Assembly: GCF_027942865.1 (NCBI RefSeq)
Contig: NC_134509.1
Span: 15,588,017 to 15,652,016 of the forward strand
Source of the DNA: Odontesthes bonariensis
Lineage: Eukaryota; Chordata; Actinopteri; Atheriniformes; Atherinopsidae
Direction: 5' to 3'
Length of the DNA: 64,000 nt
Numbering within the stretch: the first letter of the stretch is position 1; each line of letters starts with the position of its first letter. Position numbers and translations under genes: made by a program. Under the pieces are notes generated by a model. The model made no database searches, had not been told where the DNA came from, and worked only from the letters and a program-made list of their open reading frames with translations. This document shows, in pieces, positions 40,501-50,565 of the stretch.

Positions 40501-43500
40501 CATTGAAAAAACAAAACAAAACAAAACAGTTAACTTAAGCTGTGCAGATCAGATGAAGCCTACCTGGGAGACAGCTTGGATGCCTGCAGACCAGCCTGAC
40601 TGAGACGGATGGAAAACCACAGAGCCTCCTGAAAACCAGTTATTACTGACCAGAGGTTCTGCTGAGATGATGGTGATCTCTGGCCGCCTACAACACAAAC
40701 AATAAAGGCACCGTAAAGAACCGAGAGACAATTGAAATACAGGAAAACAACCACTTCCAGTCCATCGTGAACATGAGTCTCTTACAGATTACTATATTTT
40801 TCTTGACATTGCTGGCAAAGCAACATGCTTTCAGCCACATGCAACAAATCTGACATTTTCACACCTCCATAATGACCAAACAACACAGTTAAAGTGGAAA
40901 TAAGAACAGGGATTAACAACATCTTTACCTTCTCTCTCTGGTGTTGTCGCCTTGAGAGTTAGTTCTTGCTGAAGAAAAAAAACAAAAGATAAAATAAACT
41001 GCCTATTTTGCATATCTCTCATACAACTGTACAAACATAAAGCTCAGTTCGAGTAAACTCACTTCGCTTGATTGCAGCTCGTATAGATGACAGAGGTCCT
41101 TGGCTGAAAAGAGAGCAGAACAAGAATCTTTGGAGCACAGATTGACAAGAGCCAACAGACCCTTGTGTTTAAGAAGAAGAAGTCTCTACACTCGTTCCCT
41201 GACAGGAGCATATAATATAATCTGACCATATTGCTGACGTCTATTTATGACAACAGCAAAAGTACGGGAAATAATTAATGAATCTTTATGCTCAATGACA
41301 CAGAGAATGATAAAAAAAGAGAGGAATAATACAGAGAGTAACTCCAAAGAGGGAAAGTCAACGGAACAACTCAAGCTAAAACCATTGGAAAAATTAAAAA
41401 AAAAATTATACAATGACTTTTATACGTGCAGCAAGTTACACCACACAATGCAGCCTAATTCCTAAAAACACCAATTGTTCATCATTGTTTACTGAGAAAT
41501 AGAAGAAGAAAGAAGTAGCCCATGTGAGCAAACGAGTGGGAAGTTCAATGAGAACTTACATCGGAAATGAATTATTTAAACATACGTTCCTGAATTCTGT
41601 TGAAATTTACCTCCCTCACAAAAACTCGAAGCCCAGTAAATCGCACCAACTTTCAGAAACACTCTACCCAAGTACTTGCCTGCACCTGCAAGGAGCTCAA
41701 CATGCTGATTGTCATCCTCAGATTGTTTAACTTTCTGCATCCCTTTCTCATCCCCATAGTCTTTAAGCTTTCCATGGTGAAAACTGTTGAGTTGATTTCA
41801 CGTTTACAGTCTCTTAAAGAGAGCAACGGGAAAGTCTCACGATAGAGGCAGGTTCATCATTAACGCACTGCTCAAAGACCAGATGGGAGATGAATGCAAA
41901 CCACCTGGGGAAAAGACCAACACTCCTCCCTACTGTAGCACATGGTTTGCTTTTTTTTTTTTTCCAACAGGAAAAGTTGTAAACACAAGGACCTCAAGGC
42001 TGCTAATAACCAGGGTTATCTATGAAAACTGTGTTTTTAAACTGTTAACCGGTTTGTACAGGTCACTGGTCTCCTCAGTGTCTATAAACAGCAACTGAAT
42101 AGGCAACATGATGCGTTTGTCTCTGTGTTGACCTTCTCTCTCTGAGCGAGCATAGATCACTGCATTGTTTGGTCCATTCACAGCCTCACCATCAGCAGAT
42201 CTCACTGTTAAAGAGACACTGCTTCCAGCCACAGATGCAGTTTGGTGAAATCTGCTGGTACTTGTAAAAACCTGTGATCAAGAAGCAATGACACACCTGG
42301 AGTATAAATGTTCCGGCTTGGTTCTCTCCGGATCTGCGGAGGAAAACAGAAAGATACATCAGAGTACTTTTATTTTGTTAAAATTACAGAGTAATTTTGT
42401 TAAGATTAATGCCATTTTTTAGGGGAAGTCGGTTACTGGGGTGAGATTAACGGATAAACCCTGTATCAGCATGCATTTTCTTTTTTCCCCCCCAATACAT
42501 TTATGCATCCTAACGTCCCACTTATAATGAGAGTAAAGAGTCAAATCAGAATCTAAGAGAATTTTCTAATCAGATTTAGATGGGTGGTGTAAATCTTTGA
42601 ATCCAATTAACAGGAAAATGTAACCGTGTAGATGCTCATCTCTAAACTTACACAGTCTGCAGAACTGCTGTCATGTCATTGTGCAATCTTGCCTCTATTC
42701 AACTCTCTCCAAAAACTTTTTGCTTTGGGCTTTAATCAACCAGCTCCTGGTCTTTGTAGGTGGAGAGTACGCCACATATTCACAGTTTGCAGGCATAAAA
42801 ATGTGCAAGGAGCTTAAAGTGCAGACTTTCAGTGTCTAAGGGTGTTCAGATCAATATTGAAGAAGCAAGATGATTTTTCCACAAAAATACACATTCCACA
42901 TCCTTTCGGAAAGCTGCAGCTCATCAAGGAGATTCTAGGCAAAACAGTGGGATGTTCTAAATTAAATGGGTGATAGACATGATGGAAAACATAGCCCGCA
43001 GTTGATTTGTTTCAGTCTGAAACTCTTTGGTTTGAATGACTCTCCTACTTCCTGAATGGACTGTATAAACTAGAAATACAAGAGTATAAACTTAACTGGC
43101 AGGATCAGTCATTGAATCTTGTTGAACCAGTTAGTGACTGCTACTTTCAGGCACTATTTTACAAAGACAATGCACATTCCTTTGTACACATTGAAACTGA
43201 AGGCTGAGTTATACTTCTTTTAACTGCCCTTGCGCTTGCGTCTTGCGCGTATGTTAAACCAGGCTTAAGCCTGGTTTATAGTCGGTAACGCAAGACGCAA
43301 CGCAAGACGCAAGACGCAACACAAGCCCTTGCGCGGTTGCAAGCCCCCCCTTGCGTGCTTGCGTGTGTCACCTCAATTTTCTAAACTTTACGCAAGACGC
43401 AAGCACAAGCCACTGGCTGTGTTCGAAACCGCCTACTACTAGAAAACGGCACTCATCGATCTGACAGTATGCAGAGCGTTTACACACAGTGCACTTCACT

Positions 43501-46500
43501 CCTGTCCGAGCCCAAATCAGCCAGCCTGAAAAGCTGATTTCCCTTAAGCTATAAACTCTGTAAATATATAACTTTAGCAACATTTGAAACATTTTCAGGC
43601 GAGAAAGTAGTCGTTTAGACCCCCAAGGTGTTGAAAATCTGACAAAATACCGGCTATTTACAAGAAGAAGAAGCATGAATCCACTCGAAGAGGTCCTGGC
43701 GGTGAATTTGCTTTCATCATAGTAGGCTTGTCATTGAAAAAACCCGCTACTCCACCTACTGTCCTGGCGGTGAATCGCCACGCAGCACACGCAAGCGCCG
43801 GCAAAGCAAAATGAAGTTTAAACGTCTCGAGCCATTAACATACGCGCAAGCGCAAGGGCAGTTAAAAGAAGTATAACTCAATAGTGGCAACAGTGGAATC
43901 AAATAAGGGCTCATTTGTCTTTCAAGGACAGAGGTAGAGATCTGTGCATTGGGTTAATGTCTCTAGCCTGAAAGCACGATGAGACTGGCAGCCAAATCCA
44001 CCTGTCACACCTGTGACTTGTTATCTGTTAGAGAAACATTGCTACAGGCTAAAGTTACACTTTAACAGCATGTTTAAACAAAAGCCTCTGCTCTGTCACT
44101 TGATGGGGAAGAAAAAAAGTTTTGACTACGTTTTTAGACATCATTCCTTTCTTTCAGACGGGCTGTCCAGCAAACATTCAATCTTAGCAAAGACTTTTGC
44201 TCAGCTGTAGTGTCATCAACTGGAAACGATGTCACCCTGAAGTTCACATTGTATCACTTAAAATACCTTTCCAAGATGCCCTACCTGTGAGGAATTGAAG
44301 GAATGAATGTAAAATCTTCAACAACGAAAGGATGTTCCCATCAAGATCTTTCCCTCCATGTCCTCTGAGTGTGACAAAAAAGTTTGAAGCTAAGAGTAAC
44401 ACAACAGAAAAGAGAGGGGCGGCCCCATTACACCTCGCTGCTCCTCTGTTAACTCGGCCAGTCAGGTGAAGTGGAATGTGGTCATTCAGGAAGTGGAGGT
44501 TGTGCCACATAACACTTCCATGTCATTGTCCCAGCAAAGTTAAAAGTCACAGGGATTTTCAGGTCCCTGTGTGCCGTTCGCAGCATGAAGCAGCGTGAGT
44601 AAAGTCAGCAGCTCTGTTTGCATAGTAAAATAACTATTGCCTTTAAACTGGTGTAATATTTGATTTAAAGCATCAGTCATGCTAAATTCAAACAAAACAA
44701 GAGAAAAACTGAATAAAAGAAGATTACTGTTTACCGAGACACTTAAAAATGTGAAACTAGATAAAGAAGTTAAAAAAAGAAAATCTGAGATATGATCACT
44801 GACAACAAGTTTACGCAAGTTAAATAATAGTTTTAAACCATCATAGATACATAGGACATAGATACATCATAAGAACATAGCCATGTGGGTCTTTGGTAAA
44901 TGTAATACAGTCTCACAGTTAGTATTAAGTTTGATGACAAACCAGTCTAACAACTGTAAATGTCATGTAATGTTGTTCTTCCAATCAAGTGTCCCAGGTT
45001 TACCTTCTTCAGTCTTTTTAATGTCAGTGATGGTAAAGGGCTCATTCGGCCTCATTTAGTGTGCCTGTGTGCACCTTAAAACATTACAACCAAACCAAAA
45101 ACCTCTAAATCTCAGGGTTTTCTGGGTATTTTAAAGCTGTCCTCTAAAACCTTATATTACTCAGCAGCTGAAGACACTAGAAACATAAAATAAAAACCTT
45201 TTGAGATGATAATTCATAAGAACTAACTTTACTCTCATGTTTATCAATATTTAGAAAATATACATATAATATTACTTGAAAATGTTAATGAGGCGTGTGT
45301 GACGCTCCAGGCTTCAAAAGTAAAAACACACGTCACAGGTTACGATGGGCTAAGGTTTAATTCAAAGTCTTACACTCATGATTAACCTTTGAAAGCTTAC
45401 TTAGAAAAAAATAAAACATACTCAGAAAAATGTTTTTGTGTTTTCAGTCAAACACAAAAAAAACCCAGCAAACTCACATTCTATATAATCCGTCCATACA
45501 TTTTCGATACCCGCTTAATCCAGTTCTGGGTCGCAAGGGGGCTGGAGCCTATCCCAGCTGTCATTGGGCGAGAAGCAGGATACACCCTGGACAGGTCGCC
45601 AGTCCATCACAGGGCCACACAGAGACAAATGAGACAAACAACCATGCACACCTACACTCACTCCTAGGTCAATTCAGAGGCACCGCTTAACCTAACATGC
45701 ATGTTTTTGGACGGTGGGACGAAGTCGAAGTACCCCGAGAGAACTCCCGCATACATGGAGAGAACATAGAATGGCCCCAGCCGGGATTCGAACCAGGATA
45801 TAAAAGAAAAAATTCAAACCGATTGCGGAACATATCCACTCGACTGTGCTATGAAAAAAAAAACCATGCAGCAACTCTCACATTTTAAAAGCTGCAGCAG
45901 AGAACAGCTATCATTATGTTGCATTGTTTGTTTAGCAAAGGGTGGCGAGTGAAGGTTTGGGTAAAGTGCTACTTTGTACATTCGTTCATTCATTTTCTAT
46001 ACCTGTTTAATCCAATTCAGGTTTGCAGGAGGTATGGAGCCTATCCCATCTATAAGTGGTACTTGTCATGATTAAAAACTATTCTGATGTTTGGAGCTGG
46101 CCAGGAATAACAGGTTTTTGCTCCCATTTAGCATCTGAATTAATCTATTATATAAATTGAATTCCAAGGGAAACTTAAAGTAGTGTAAATAAATATGAAA
46201 TCCATTAAAGCCTTTGAGGATCCAACATATCAAATAAAAAGAGAAGATGTGGTAAAAGTCTGCAGATTCATATGATCTAGATTCCACTTCTCAAATACTA
46301 GATGTTCTGAGATTTTACTGATGCACAGCTTTGTGAAATCCAACTAAAGCAGACGATTAGACTACTTTGAGCTAAATGCTAACATCAGCATGCCATAATC
46401 TTCAGAGCTACGCTGTTAATTGGATGAAGTTTAGCAAGAAAATGTGTGGCATGCTCACTTTATTCCAGCCGCGACTAAACAAATCCGAGCAACAGACCTG

Positions 46501-48487
46501 ATGATGTTACTGGATAAAATATCGGGGATCACCAACATATGTATCAACCAATATATGTAGACTGGAATGTACAGCAGTCCAACAGATGGGTAAAGCTGTG
46601 GAGCAACCGGTTGGCTGACTGACCAGTGCTATCCCAGCTAAAGCATTCAGATCATGTGGCATAACATTCGCAGTGTGCTAGCCATGCTGCATTTTAAGAG
46701 TGTTTCAAGGCTCATTAAACTTTTGAACAGAGACAATGAAAACCCTGGCAGACTCCTTGAGAAGCTCCCCTTGCACAGTTTTGCATTATAATGCAGATCA
46801 GTAATGTGACACCTCAGAAAACAGCAGAAACACACGGGAAAGCTGCTGAGGTCAGCAGGGAAGAAATGCCTTCACAGCCGCTCTCTCACTTGAACACATG
46901 CTGACATTACTCAGCACAGCAGCAGCAGTCACAGCAGCTGGTCGAACTGGCAACAAAAGGAGGAACAACAAACTGCCTCCATGTGTCACACTACACCAGC
47001 CGCAGATCCTTGTTAAAGTCACTTTACGTTTGATAAGTAGTTTAACGTCTGCATTACTCAGCAGTTCTTGGCAAATTTGCTGACAGAAGTTTACTTATGA
47101 TCCAGAACAATTTGAGACATTTTGGGGACAAAAGTTGACACAACAATAAGACATAACTTCTGTTGAAATTCACTTGTTATTGTGAACGTGGAAGCGGTGA
47201 AAACAGTTTTGCCCTCACTTGAAAAACAGAGCAGTTTGGAGCTGACGGGTTATGGTGTCATGAGTGAATAACACAAGAGCAGCAGATGATGTGGACTTAT
47301 TAGTCAGAGAAGATTAGACAAGTGACTGACAAGTGTTGACCAGTAAACCGCAACGGAAACTACCTGAAATGATGCCTAATGTGGATCCGAATGTGCTCTA
47401 TATGTTTTAAAAGGATGAATAATTGCAAGTGCAGAATACTGCTTATTCGTGACGCATCGGCCTTTCAGGAATCCCCACCCAGATGGCTGGTGGGGTTGGG
47501 GTGTGGTGGGGGGTCTGACTCTGAGCTGATGTACTGGCTACAGATATCTGGGTGGGGCAGAAGGAGAGGATGAAGAGTTTGCATGCCAGGTGTTGCAAGG
47601 AAGAAAAAAAAAGTTAACTGAGGAGGAACCCTCTTCTGAAGTGAAATCCAACCTTAGATCTATGGACTAAGATGCTTGTAAGTTAGGCATCTGGCAAAAA
47701 CTTGTTTTGACATGAACTCACAGAGGTCATTACAAATCGCAGGCGCAATGAAGCTGTTTCTGTTCATTATATTTCTATTGAAAAAGTCCAGAAATGCCTC
47801 ACTGTTGAGGCGTTTCTAATCAAGTCACCGTTCATCACAGACTGTACATTCCATCAAATAAGCCGTTCAACTGAATTAAAGTAGTAAAGCCTTTACAGTT
47901 TGGATGTATATCAGAGCTATTAAAGCACGGTTGTTCTATCCATTCATGCCACAGCATCACTGTAATGTCTTTAAAGCTTGCTGATACTCCACAAATTCTA
48001 AATAAAGGTGTCTGTCAGGTTTGAACGTCTTGTTCCATGTCTAAATCGCTTTCTAAGAATGTCTAGGAATATTTCAAGGGGATTTTAACACCAGTGTTGT
48101 TGTTTTTTTTACAATGTTCTTTGATGCTAAAAATACAGAAGGGACTTGAGGTTTTCATTCTGTATAAATAAATCAAAAACAGTGGATGTTCTAAAAAAAA
48201 AAATCAGTGAATCATATCAAATTCCTTTATTGCAACTGAACGATTGGAAACAATCTATATGCCATTATTACTATTATGATAATGATTTGATAGTAATAAA
48301 GTTAAAAGCCGGTCCTCTTGTCTAAAACAACCAAATCTTAAGCGCAGTTTATCTTCGGCAGAGTTTTCAGCCTCAGTCTGTTCCAGCACAGTTTTAGGGT
48401 ACCTGCTGCCTGGCTTCTGTCCCGCAGGTCTCTGCGTCGCCCCTCTTCCTCCTCCTCTTCTCCCTCACGCAGGGCTTCTGCCATCAT
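34400..48487 (-). CDS. sh3d19: SH3 domain-containing protein 19 (EBP/Eve-1), five SH3 domains
   Basis: SH3D19 is a cytoplasmic adaptor that binds proline motifs in ADAM metalloprotease tails and endophilin-type partners, and affects shedding and Ras signalling. Twenty-one coding exons join in phase to 3132 nt, giving 1043 aa. The acidic, Arg-rich N-terminus (MMAEALREGEEEEEEG) is followed by GPLSSIRAAIKR, RRPEITIISAEPL and PPPSYDQVIKEK. A long proline-rich exon (residues 171-503) contains NIRARIQAFESQ, a family signature. Further PPRP motifs follow, then SH3 domains at about residues 665-722, 745-799, 821-880, 918-972 and 986-1043. The ALYDY motif is kept in SH3-4 but altered in SH3-2 (AVCDF). 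The first ATG (48485-48487) is directly followed by a second in better context (A at -3, G at +4). The human reference protein I recall is 790 aa and starts further in, so this longer N-terminus is a distinct or longer isoform. Confidence 0.93.
34604..34707 (-). CDS. sh3d19: sh3d19 coding exon 20 (SH3-5, first half)
   Basis: The exon reads VQQTSDNQHNEGAGGTRARA then LFDFTSDCDEELSLQ. The acceptor CCAACAG was chosen over a downstream TGCAG because the latter gives a stop codon at once. Confidence 0.9.
34957..35143 (-). CDS. sh3d19: sh3d19 coding exon 19 (SH3-4)
   Basis: The exon reads APESSVEWVVALYDYAAKTV, DDLSFQQGDCILITRHL and EEWSFGRLNGREGMFPMSFV. It is a complete SH3 domain with a canonical ALYDY motif. 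Confidence 0.94.
35261..35313 (-). CDS. sh3d19: sh3d19 coding exon 18 (linker)
   Basis: This 53 nt exon reads MAAAAPSKQSVVTKPAQ. The acceptor is TCCACAG and the donor GTAGCT. The phase agrees on both sides. Confidence 0.8.
35314..35985 (-). other. sh3d19: sh3d19 intron between exons 17 and 18
   Basis: A 672 bp AT-rich intron in which I see nothing recognisable. Confidence 0.75.
35986..36209 (-). CDS. sh3d19: sh3d19 coding exon 17 (SH3-3)
   Basis: A whole SH3 domain lies on one exon: PRCVARFDFEGEHSDELSFS, then EGEVIQLKEYVGDDWAQG and GIFPLNFVEVIEDLP. The human protein has RCVARFEYIGEQKDELSFSE here. Confidence 0.94.
36304..36362 (-). CDS. sh3d19: sh3d19 coding exon 16 (linker)
   Basis: The exon reads SNSPKPLPERKARPKSAPV. 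This acceptor (CAACGTAG) was chosen because it is the only nearby one that keeps the frame into exon 17. Confidence 0.75.
36458..36588 (-). CDS. sh3d19: sh3d19 coding exon 15 (SH3-2 core)
   Basis: The exon reads EGPGELGLRAGDVATEVEKV, DSQWYRGTCRGSTGFFPINF and VKVL. It has the conserved WYRG and GxFPxNFV motifs. The donor is GTCAGT. Confidence 0.93.
36766..36841 (-). CDS. sh3d19: sh3d19 coding exon 14 (SH3-2 start)
   Basis: The exon reads VETAPASSGGNGNGLKVQAV then CDFIQ plus G. It carries the beginning of the second SH3 domain, with AVCDF in place of ALYDY. Confidence 0.87.
36942..37079 (-). CDS. sh3d19: sh3d19 coding exon 13 (SH3-1, second half)
   Basis: The exon reads KSAVLLLEKIDQNEFECQVG, EIRGRVHKSRMKIITPL and a proline tail. 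The usual RT/n-Src Trp is replaced by Phe (EFECQ). Confidence 0.92.
37202..37270 (-). CDS. sh3d19: sh3d19 coding exon 12 (SH3-1, first half)
   Basis: The exon reads LQLPHGIAAVDYNGSNTGEL then SFQ. AVDY corresponds to the ALYDY motif. The donor is GTGAGA. Confidence 0.9.
37363..37573 (-). CDS. sh3d19: sh3d19 coding exon 11
   Basis: The exon reads KPSVNKTLPPRPPPAKTGPG, more proline-rich sequence, then LVLPPRPSPGHRLYNKYT. LPPRPxPGHxLYxKY is conserved just before the first SH3 domain. Confidence 0.92.
37667..37707 (-). CDS. sh3d19: sh3d19 coding exon 10
   Basis: This 41 nt exon reads NWFSTGPEPSLPP plus CG, which joins G of exon 11 as Arg. The acceptor is TTGCAG and the donor GTAAGA. Confidence 0.8.
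38105..38211 (-). CDS. sh3d19: sh3d19 coding exon 9
   Basis: The exon reads HFQDSPPPLPVQKPIGSLNS through ...TPPVPFQ. The first of two acceptors 11 bases apart (AATGTCAG) keeps the frame; the second (ATTTTCAG, exon from 38200) would break it. Confidence 0.85.
38340..38453 (-). CDS. sh3d19: sh3d19 coding exon 8
   Basis: The exon reads NIAVRTQYNVDSSGTSFTRQ then SVTRRPTTIRVPSKTGL. The human counterpart has TRKPTVIRIPAKPG at this place. Confidence 0.88.
   Translation of the reverse strand: MTLQSELNIMWTAVEPLLPDKVSQEDQPPSGSRAKLV
38454..39106 (-). other. sh3d19: sh3d19 intron between exons 7 and 8
   Basis: A 653 bp intron with a T-run near 38624. Nothing else is recognised. Confidence 0.75.
39107..40105 (-). 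CDS. sh3d19: sh3d19 coding exon 7 (large proline-rich exon)
   Basis: This exon is 999 nt. It starts KKPQKPPRPSLPKAKV, has an acidic middle and NIRARIQAFESQ, and ends with a run of proline-rich SH3-ligand motifs (PLPRK, PAPRPQPPKKP, PPAPPVKPSK). The acceptor is TCTCCAG and the donor GTAAGT. The open frame runs its whole length. Confidence 0.93.
40186..40369 (-). CDS. sh3d19: sh3d19 coding exon 6
   Basis: The exon begins PPPSYDQVIKEK (a PPxY-type motif) and ends AERKPAG. The acceptor is ACTCAG and the donor GTGAGG. Confidence 0.92.
40564..40687 (-). CDS. sh3d19: sh3d19 coding exon 5
   Basis: The exon reads RPEITIISAEPLVSNNWFSG through ...AGIQAVSQ. The acceptor is TTGTAG and the donor GTAGGC. 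RPEITIISAEPL is a family signature. Confidence 0.9.
40929..40968 (-). CDS. sh3d19: sh3d19 coding exon 4
   Basis: This 40 nt exon reads RTNSQGDNTRER with split codons at both ends. The acceptor is CTTCAG and the donor GTAAAG. Confidence 0.82.
41063..41103 (-). CDS. sh3d19: sh3d19 coding exon 3
   Basis: This 41 nt exon reads QGPLSSIRAAIKR. The acceptor is TTTCAG and the donor GTGAGT. Confidence 0.85.
41104..42296 (-). other. sh3d19: sh3d19 intron between exons 2 and 3
   Basis: A 1.2 kb AT-rich intron with no recognised exon or repeat. Confidence 0.7.
42297..42333 (-). CDS. sh3d19: sh3d19 coding exon 2
   Basis: This 37 nt micro-exon reads PERTKPEHLYS with split codons at both ends. The acceptor is CCGCAG and the donor GTGTGT. 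It is supported mainly by exact phase agreement with exons 1 and 3. Confidence 0.7.
43205..43880. mobile_element. MITE-like element with long inverted termini
   Basis: The left end begins TGAGTTATACTTCTTTTAAC followed by TGCCCTTGCGCTTGCG. The right end, read on the minus strand, begins with the same 36 bases, giving terminal inverted repeats of at least 36 bp and up to about 50 bp with a small gap. The 676 bp body is rich in GCAAGACGCAA-type motifs and has no transposase. The arrangement fits a non-autonomous DNA transposon of the Harbinger/IS4EU style, but no clear target-site duplication is seen, so the family is uncertain. Confidence 0.75.
43255..43278. repeat. Perfect 24 bp palindrome inside the MITE-like element
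   Basis: The half-site TAAACCAGGCTT is followed directly by its exact reverse complement. It lies at the inner edge of the left terminal repeat and may be the joint where a second inverted-repeat element begins. Confidence 0.9.
45491..45851 (-). mobile_element. SINE-like teleost repeat with tRNA-type B box
   Basis: On the plus strand it starts CATTTTCGATACCCGCTTAA and continues CTGGAGCCTATCCCAGCTGT, TACACCCTGGACAGGTCGCC and AACATGCATGTTTTTGGACG. On the minus strand its head carries GGTTCGAATCC, a match to the RNA polymerase III B box. This order of blocks is very familiar from fish genomes. Transcription would run on the minus strand. Confidence 0.8.
45981..46055 (-). mobile_element. Short fragment of the same SINE-like repeat
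   Basis: CATTTTCTATACCTGTTTAA and GGAGCCTATCCCATCTATAA correspond to the tail end of the copy 130 bp upstream. The rest is missing. Confidence 0.65.
48403..48487 (-). CDS. sh3d19: sh3d19 coding exon 1 (tandem start codons)
   Basis: The exon reads MMAEALREGEEEEEEG then RRRDLRDRSQAA plus G, with donor GTACCC. An in-frame stop lies upstream and no earlier ATG was found. The phase joins exon 2 as Asp. Confidence 0.8.
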
Positions 48488-48870
48488 CAGGATTTGAAAC
48501 GATGTCAATCAAAACGATAGCAAACGTAGAATCCTTACGAGCAGGTCATTCCATCTGCCCACATGCTAGTCGCTCGGTTCTGTCCCCTCTAGAAGTTTCA
48601 CAGCGTCCTGCCCACAGCAGCCTTTTTGTGTGGGTGCGTAGAGGTGGTGCCACTCTCTGTCCGGACCCCTGAACTTGCGCTGGGACGTGCGCATTCAAAG
48701 CAGGACTGATCACCCGTAAAAATTTAACCCCTTAAACTCACGGTTAACGTTAAGCATCGTGACTTTAAAAGTATTCTGTTTGATTCACATTAAAGTCAGG
48801 GACCAAGTTCTCAAACGCGGCACGCTGGGGCGGAATTTTCACGACTTTGGCCGAACATTTGCCCCATTTT
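48488..48870 (-). promoter_or_regulatory. sh3d19: sh3d19 5' UTR and CpG-rich promoter
   Basis: CpG density rises from about 48420 to 48870, covering the first coding exon and its upstream side. GC-rich pieces such as CGGCACGCTGGGGCGG lie near 48820. The exact start of transcription cannot be fixed. Confidence 0.5.
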
Positions 48871-49143
48871 TCTCCTATAGGCTAGATATTCAGTTCATTC
48901 ATTCAATGGCCATTTTATTCAAACACATAGATTTATGATCGCTGTTGGAAAACTGGAAGGACACCCGAGTCAACATTCTGGTCAACAAACGTTTGGCTTA
49001 AAAGCCAAAATTTGTCGCGTAATACGCCAATAGGAAAATATGTAATGGTTTAAAAAGAAGTCTAACTTGTGCAAGTTAAAGGAACTTCCACAATATCCAT
49101 GCAAAAGTTTACTACTTTAAATGTTTTCATATCTTTACTGTAT

Positions 49144-49188
49144 GCTGCTGCAACAAAACAATTTCCCAAATTGGGATTAATAAAGTAT

Positions 49189-49219
<31 letters not shown>
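49144..49219. repeat. LINE-type 3' tail grading into (ATCT)n microsatellite
   Basis: CCCAAATTGGGATTAATAAAG followed by TATTT and eight ATCT-type units is the usual 3' tail of short LINE/SINE insertions in fish, which often seed tetranucleotide repeats. The body of the element is not recognisable. Confidence 0.6.
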
Positions 49220-49984
49220 GAAAAAAAAACATTTATGTGGAACTTGTTGTCATGTAGACCCTTCCAGGTAGGCTAGTAATCCACTGTCAGCTATATCATG
49301 TTAACGTGCATGACCTCAATTTGTTTATGTAACCCTACCAATGGAAAACACATGTATGTGGACTGCTGCTGGTGTTTTCCAGGCTGTAGTTTGAATCCTC
49401 ATATGAAAGGGAGGGCTTTTGCCGCCAGATGTCGCTACAGACCTGCTCATCATTACAGCCGGTTAAGCCTCATTCAAGCATAAAGGTGCCCCCATTTCAG
49501 CATCAGAGCCAAACAGTCTGAAGACACCTGGTAATGGCAGTTGGAAATGGTGATTTTTTTTTAGACTGGTTTTACACATAAATGTGCACCTTAGTATTTA
49601 AAGTGTGACTCGGCCTAAACAAACTGCCTTTCATTCAAGCTTTAAAGGAAGCTGTATATTTTTACTCTCCAGTATAATTTAGGACCTGTAAATAACAAAA
49701 TATTTAGGGCCCCAAAACTTTGACAATCTGGTGGATTCTTTAAATATATCTTTCATCATCTATTCCTGTTCACACGAGCAAAAGCTCAAATGTCTTGATT
49801 GCTGCATATTGGATACACGCGTTTGGGGGGGGGGGGGCGGCGACAGATGTTTGCGTCATTCACTTTATTCGCTTTTTAATAAAGAAAACACACTCCTGGT
49901 CTCATACTTTATCGAGCACTTGTTTTGTTACAAAAGTGGTGACCCAAAAAAAAATCCATCAGACTCAAATCCCGTTTTTTAATC

Positions 49985-50565
49985 GTGTCGGATTCAGGCG
50001 AACCAGAGAGAAAGTTTTACCCAAATTACCCGACTTCATCGGATCCGTTTAACGCAGCTCAGATTGAGAGTGAATCTGTAATTCTGACCCAGTTTTCTGG
50101 CTCCTGGAAAAAAGCTCGATGTTACGCGCCGCTCAAACAAGCGCGTTCAGTTTGCTTTGTTTTAGGAAATATAATAACTACAATAACTACAATATATATA
50201 TCATACCGTCGTTCATGTTTGGTCACGTGTTTCAGAGGTTAGCGATGACTAACGTGAGGCACTCCTTCAGGGGTGGAACTGGGTCTGCTGGAGTTCATGG
50301 TGGGAGGAGCCTCCGTATAAGGATTAATGAGGGTTTCACCTATGTATCCGCCGCGGACGAGGTTAAGAAGCTTGGTTACGTGTAGGCTACCTCCGTATAC
50401 TGTTTCTAAAGTGGGGCGGCGTGGAGCTGGGGCACTGGAATACACTGGTGTTTATTCCTTAGAGGACGGGCTGAGTGTGTGTTTGTGGTTCAAATCAGCT
50501 GCTGGTCGACGCCGCTCACTGCTGTGCGCTCCTGTTCAGGAGGAGCCGTCCGACTCCGACGGGTA
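49985..50565 (+). promoter_or_regulatory. Orphan CpG-rich promoter-like block with possible first exon
   Basis: CpG dinucleotides are dense through this block (for example TACGCGCCGCTCAAACAAGC and CCGCCGCGGACGAGG). A consensus donor, GACGG|GTAAGA, lies at 50562/50563. Short open frames across it resemble no known protein, so any exon here is probably non-coding. It lies 1.5 kb from the sh3d19 start, pointing away from it. By human synteny the gene to the right would be fhip1a, but nothing in the sequence proves that. Confidence 0.35.

Larger units (their letters stand above)
42334..48402 (-). other. sh3d19: sh3d19 intron 1 (6.1 kb)
   Basis: The intron contains the MITE-like element at 43205-43880, a SINE-like copy at 45491-45851 and a short piece of the same family at 45981-46055. 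No other coding exon is recognised. Confidence 0.75.
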
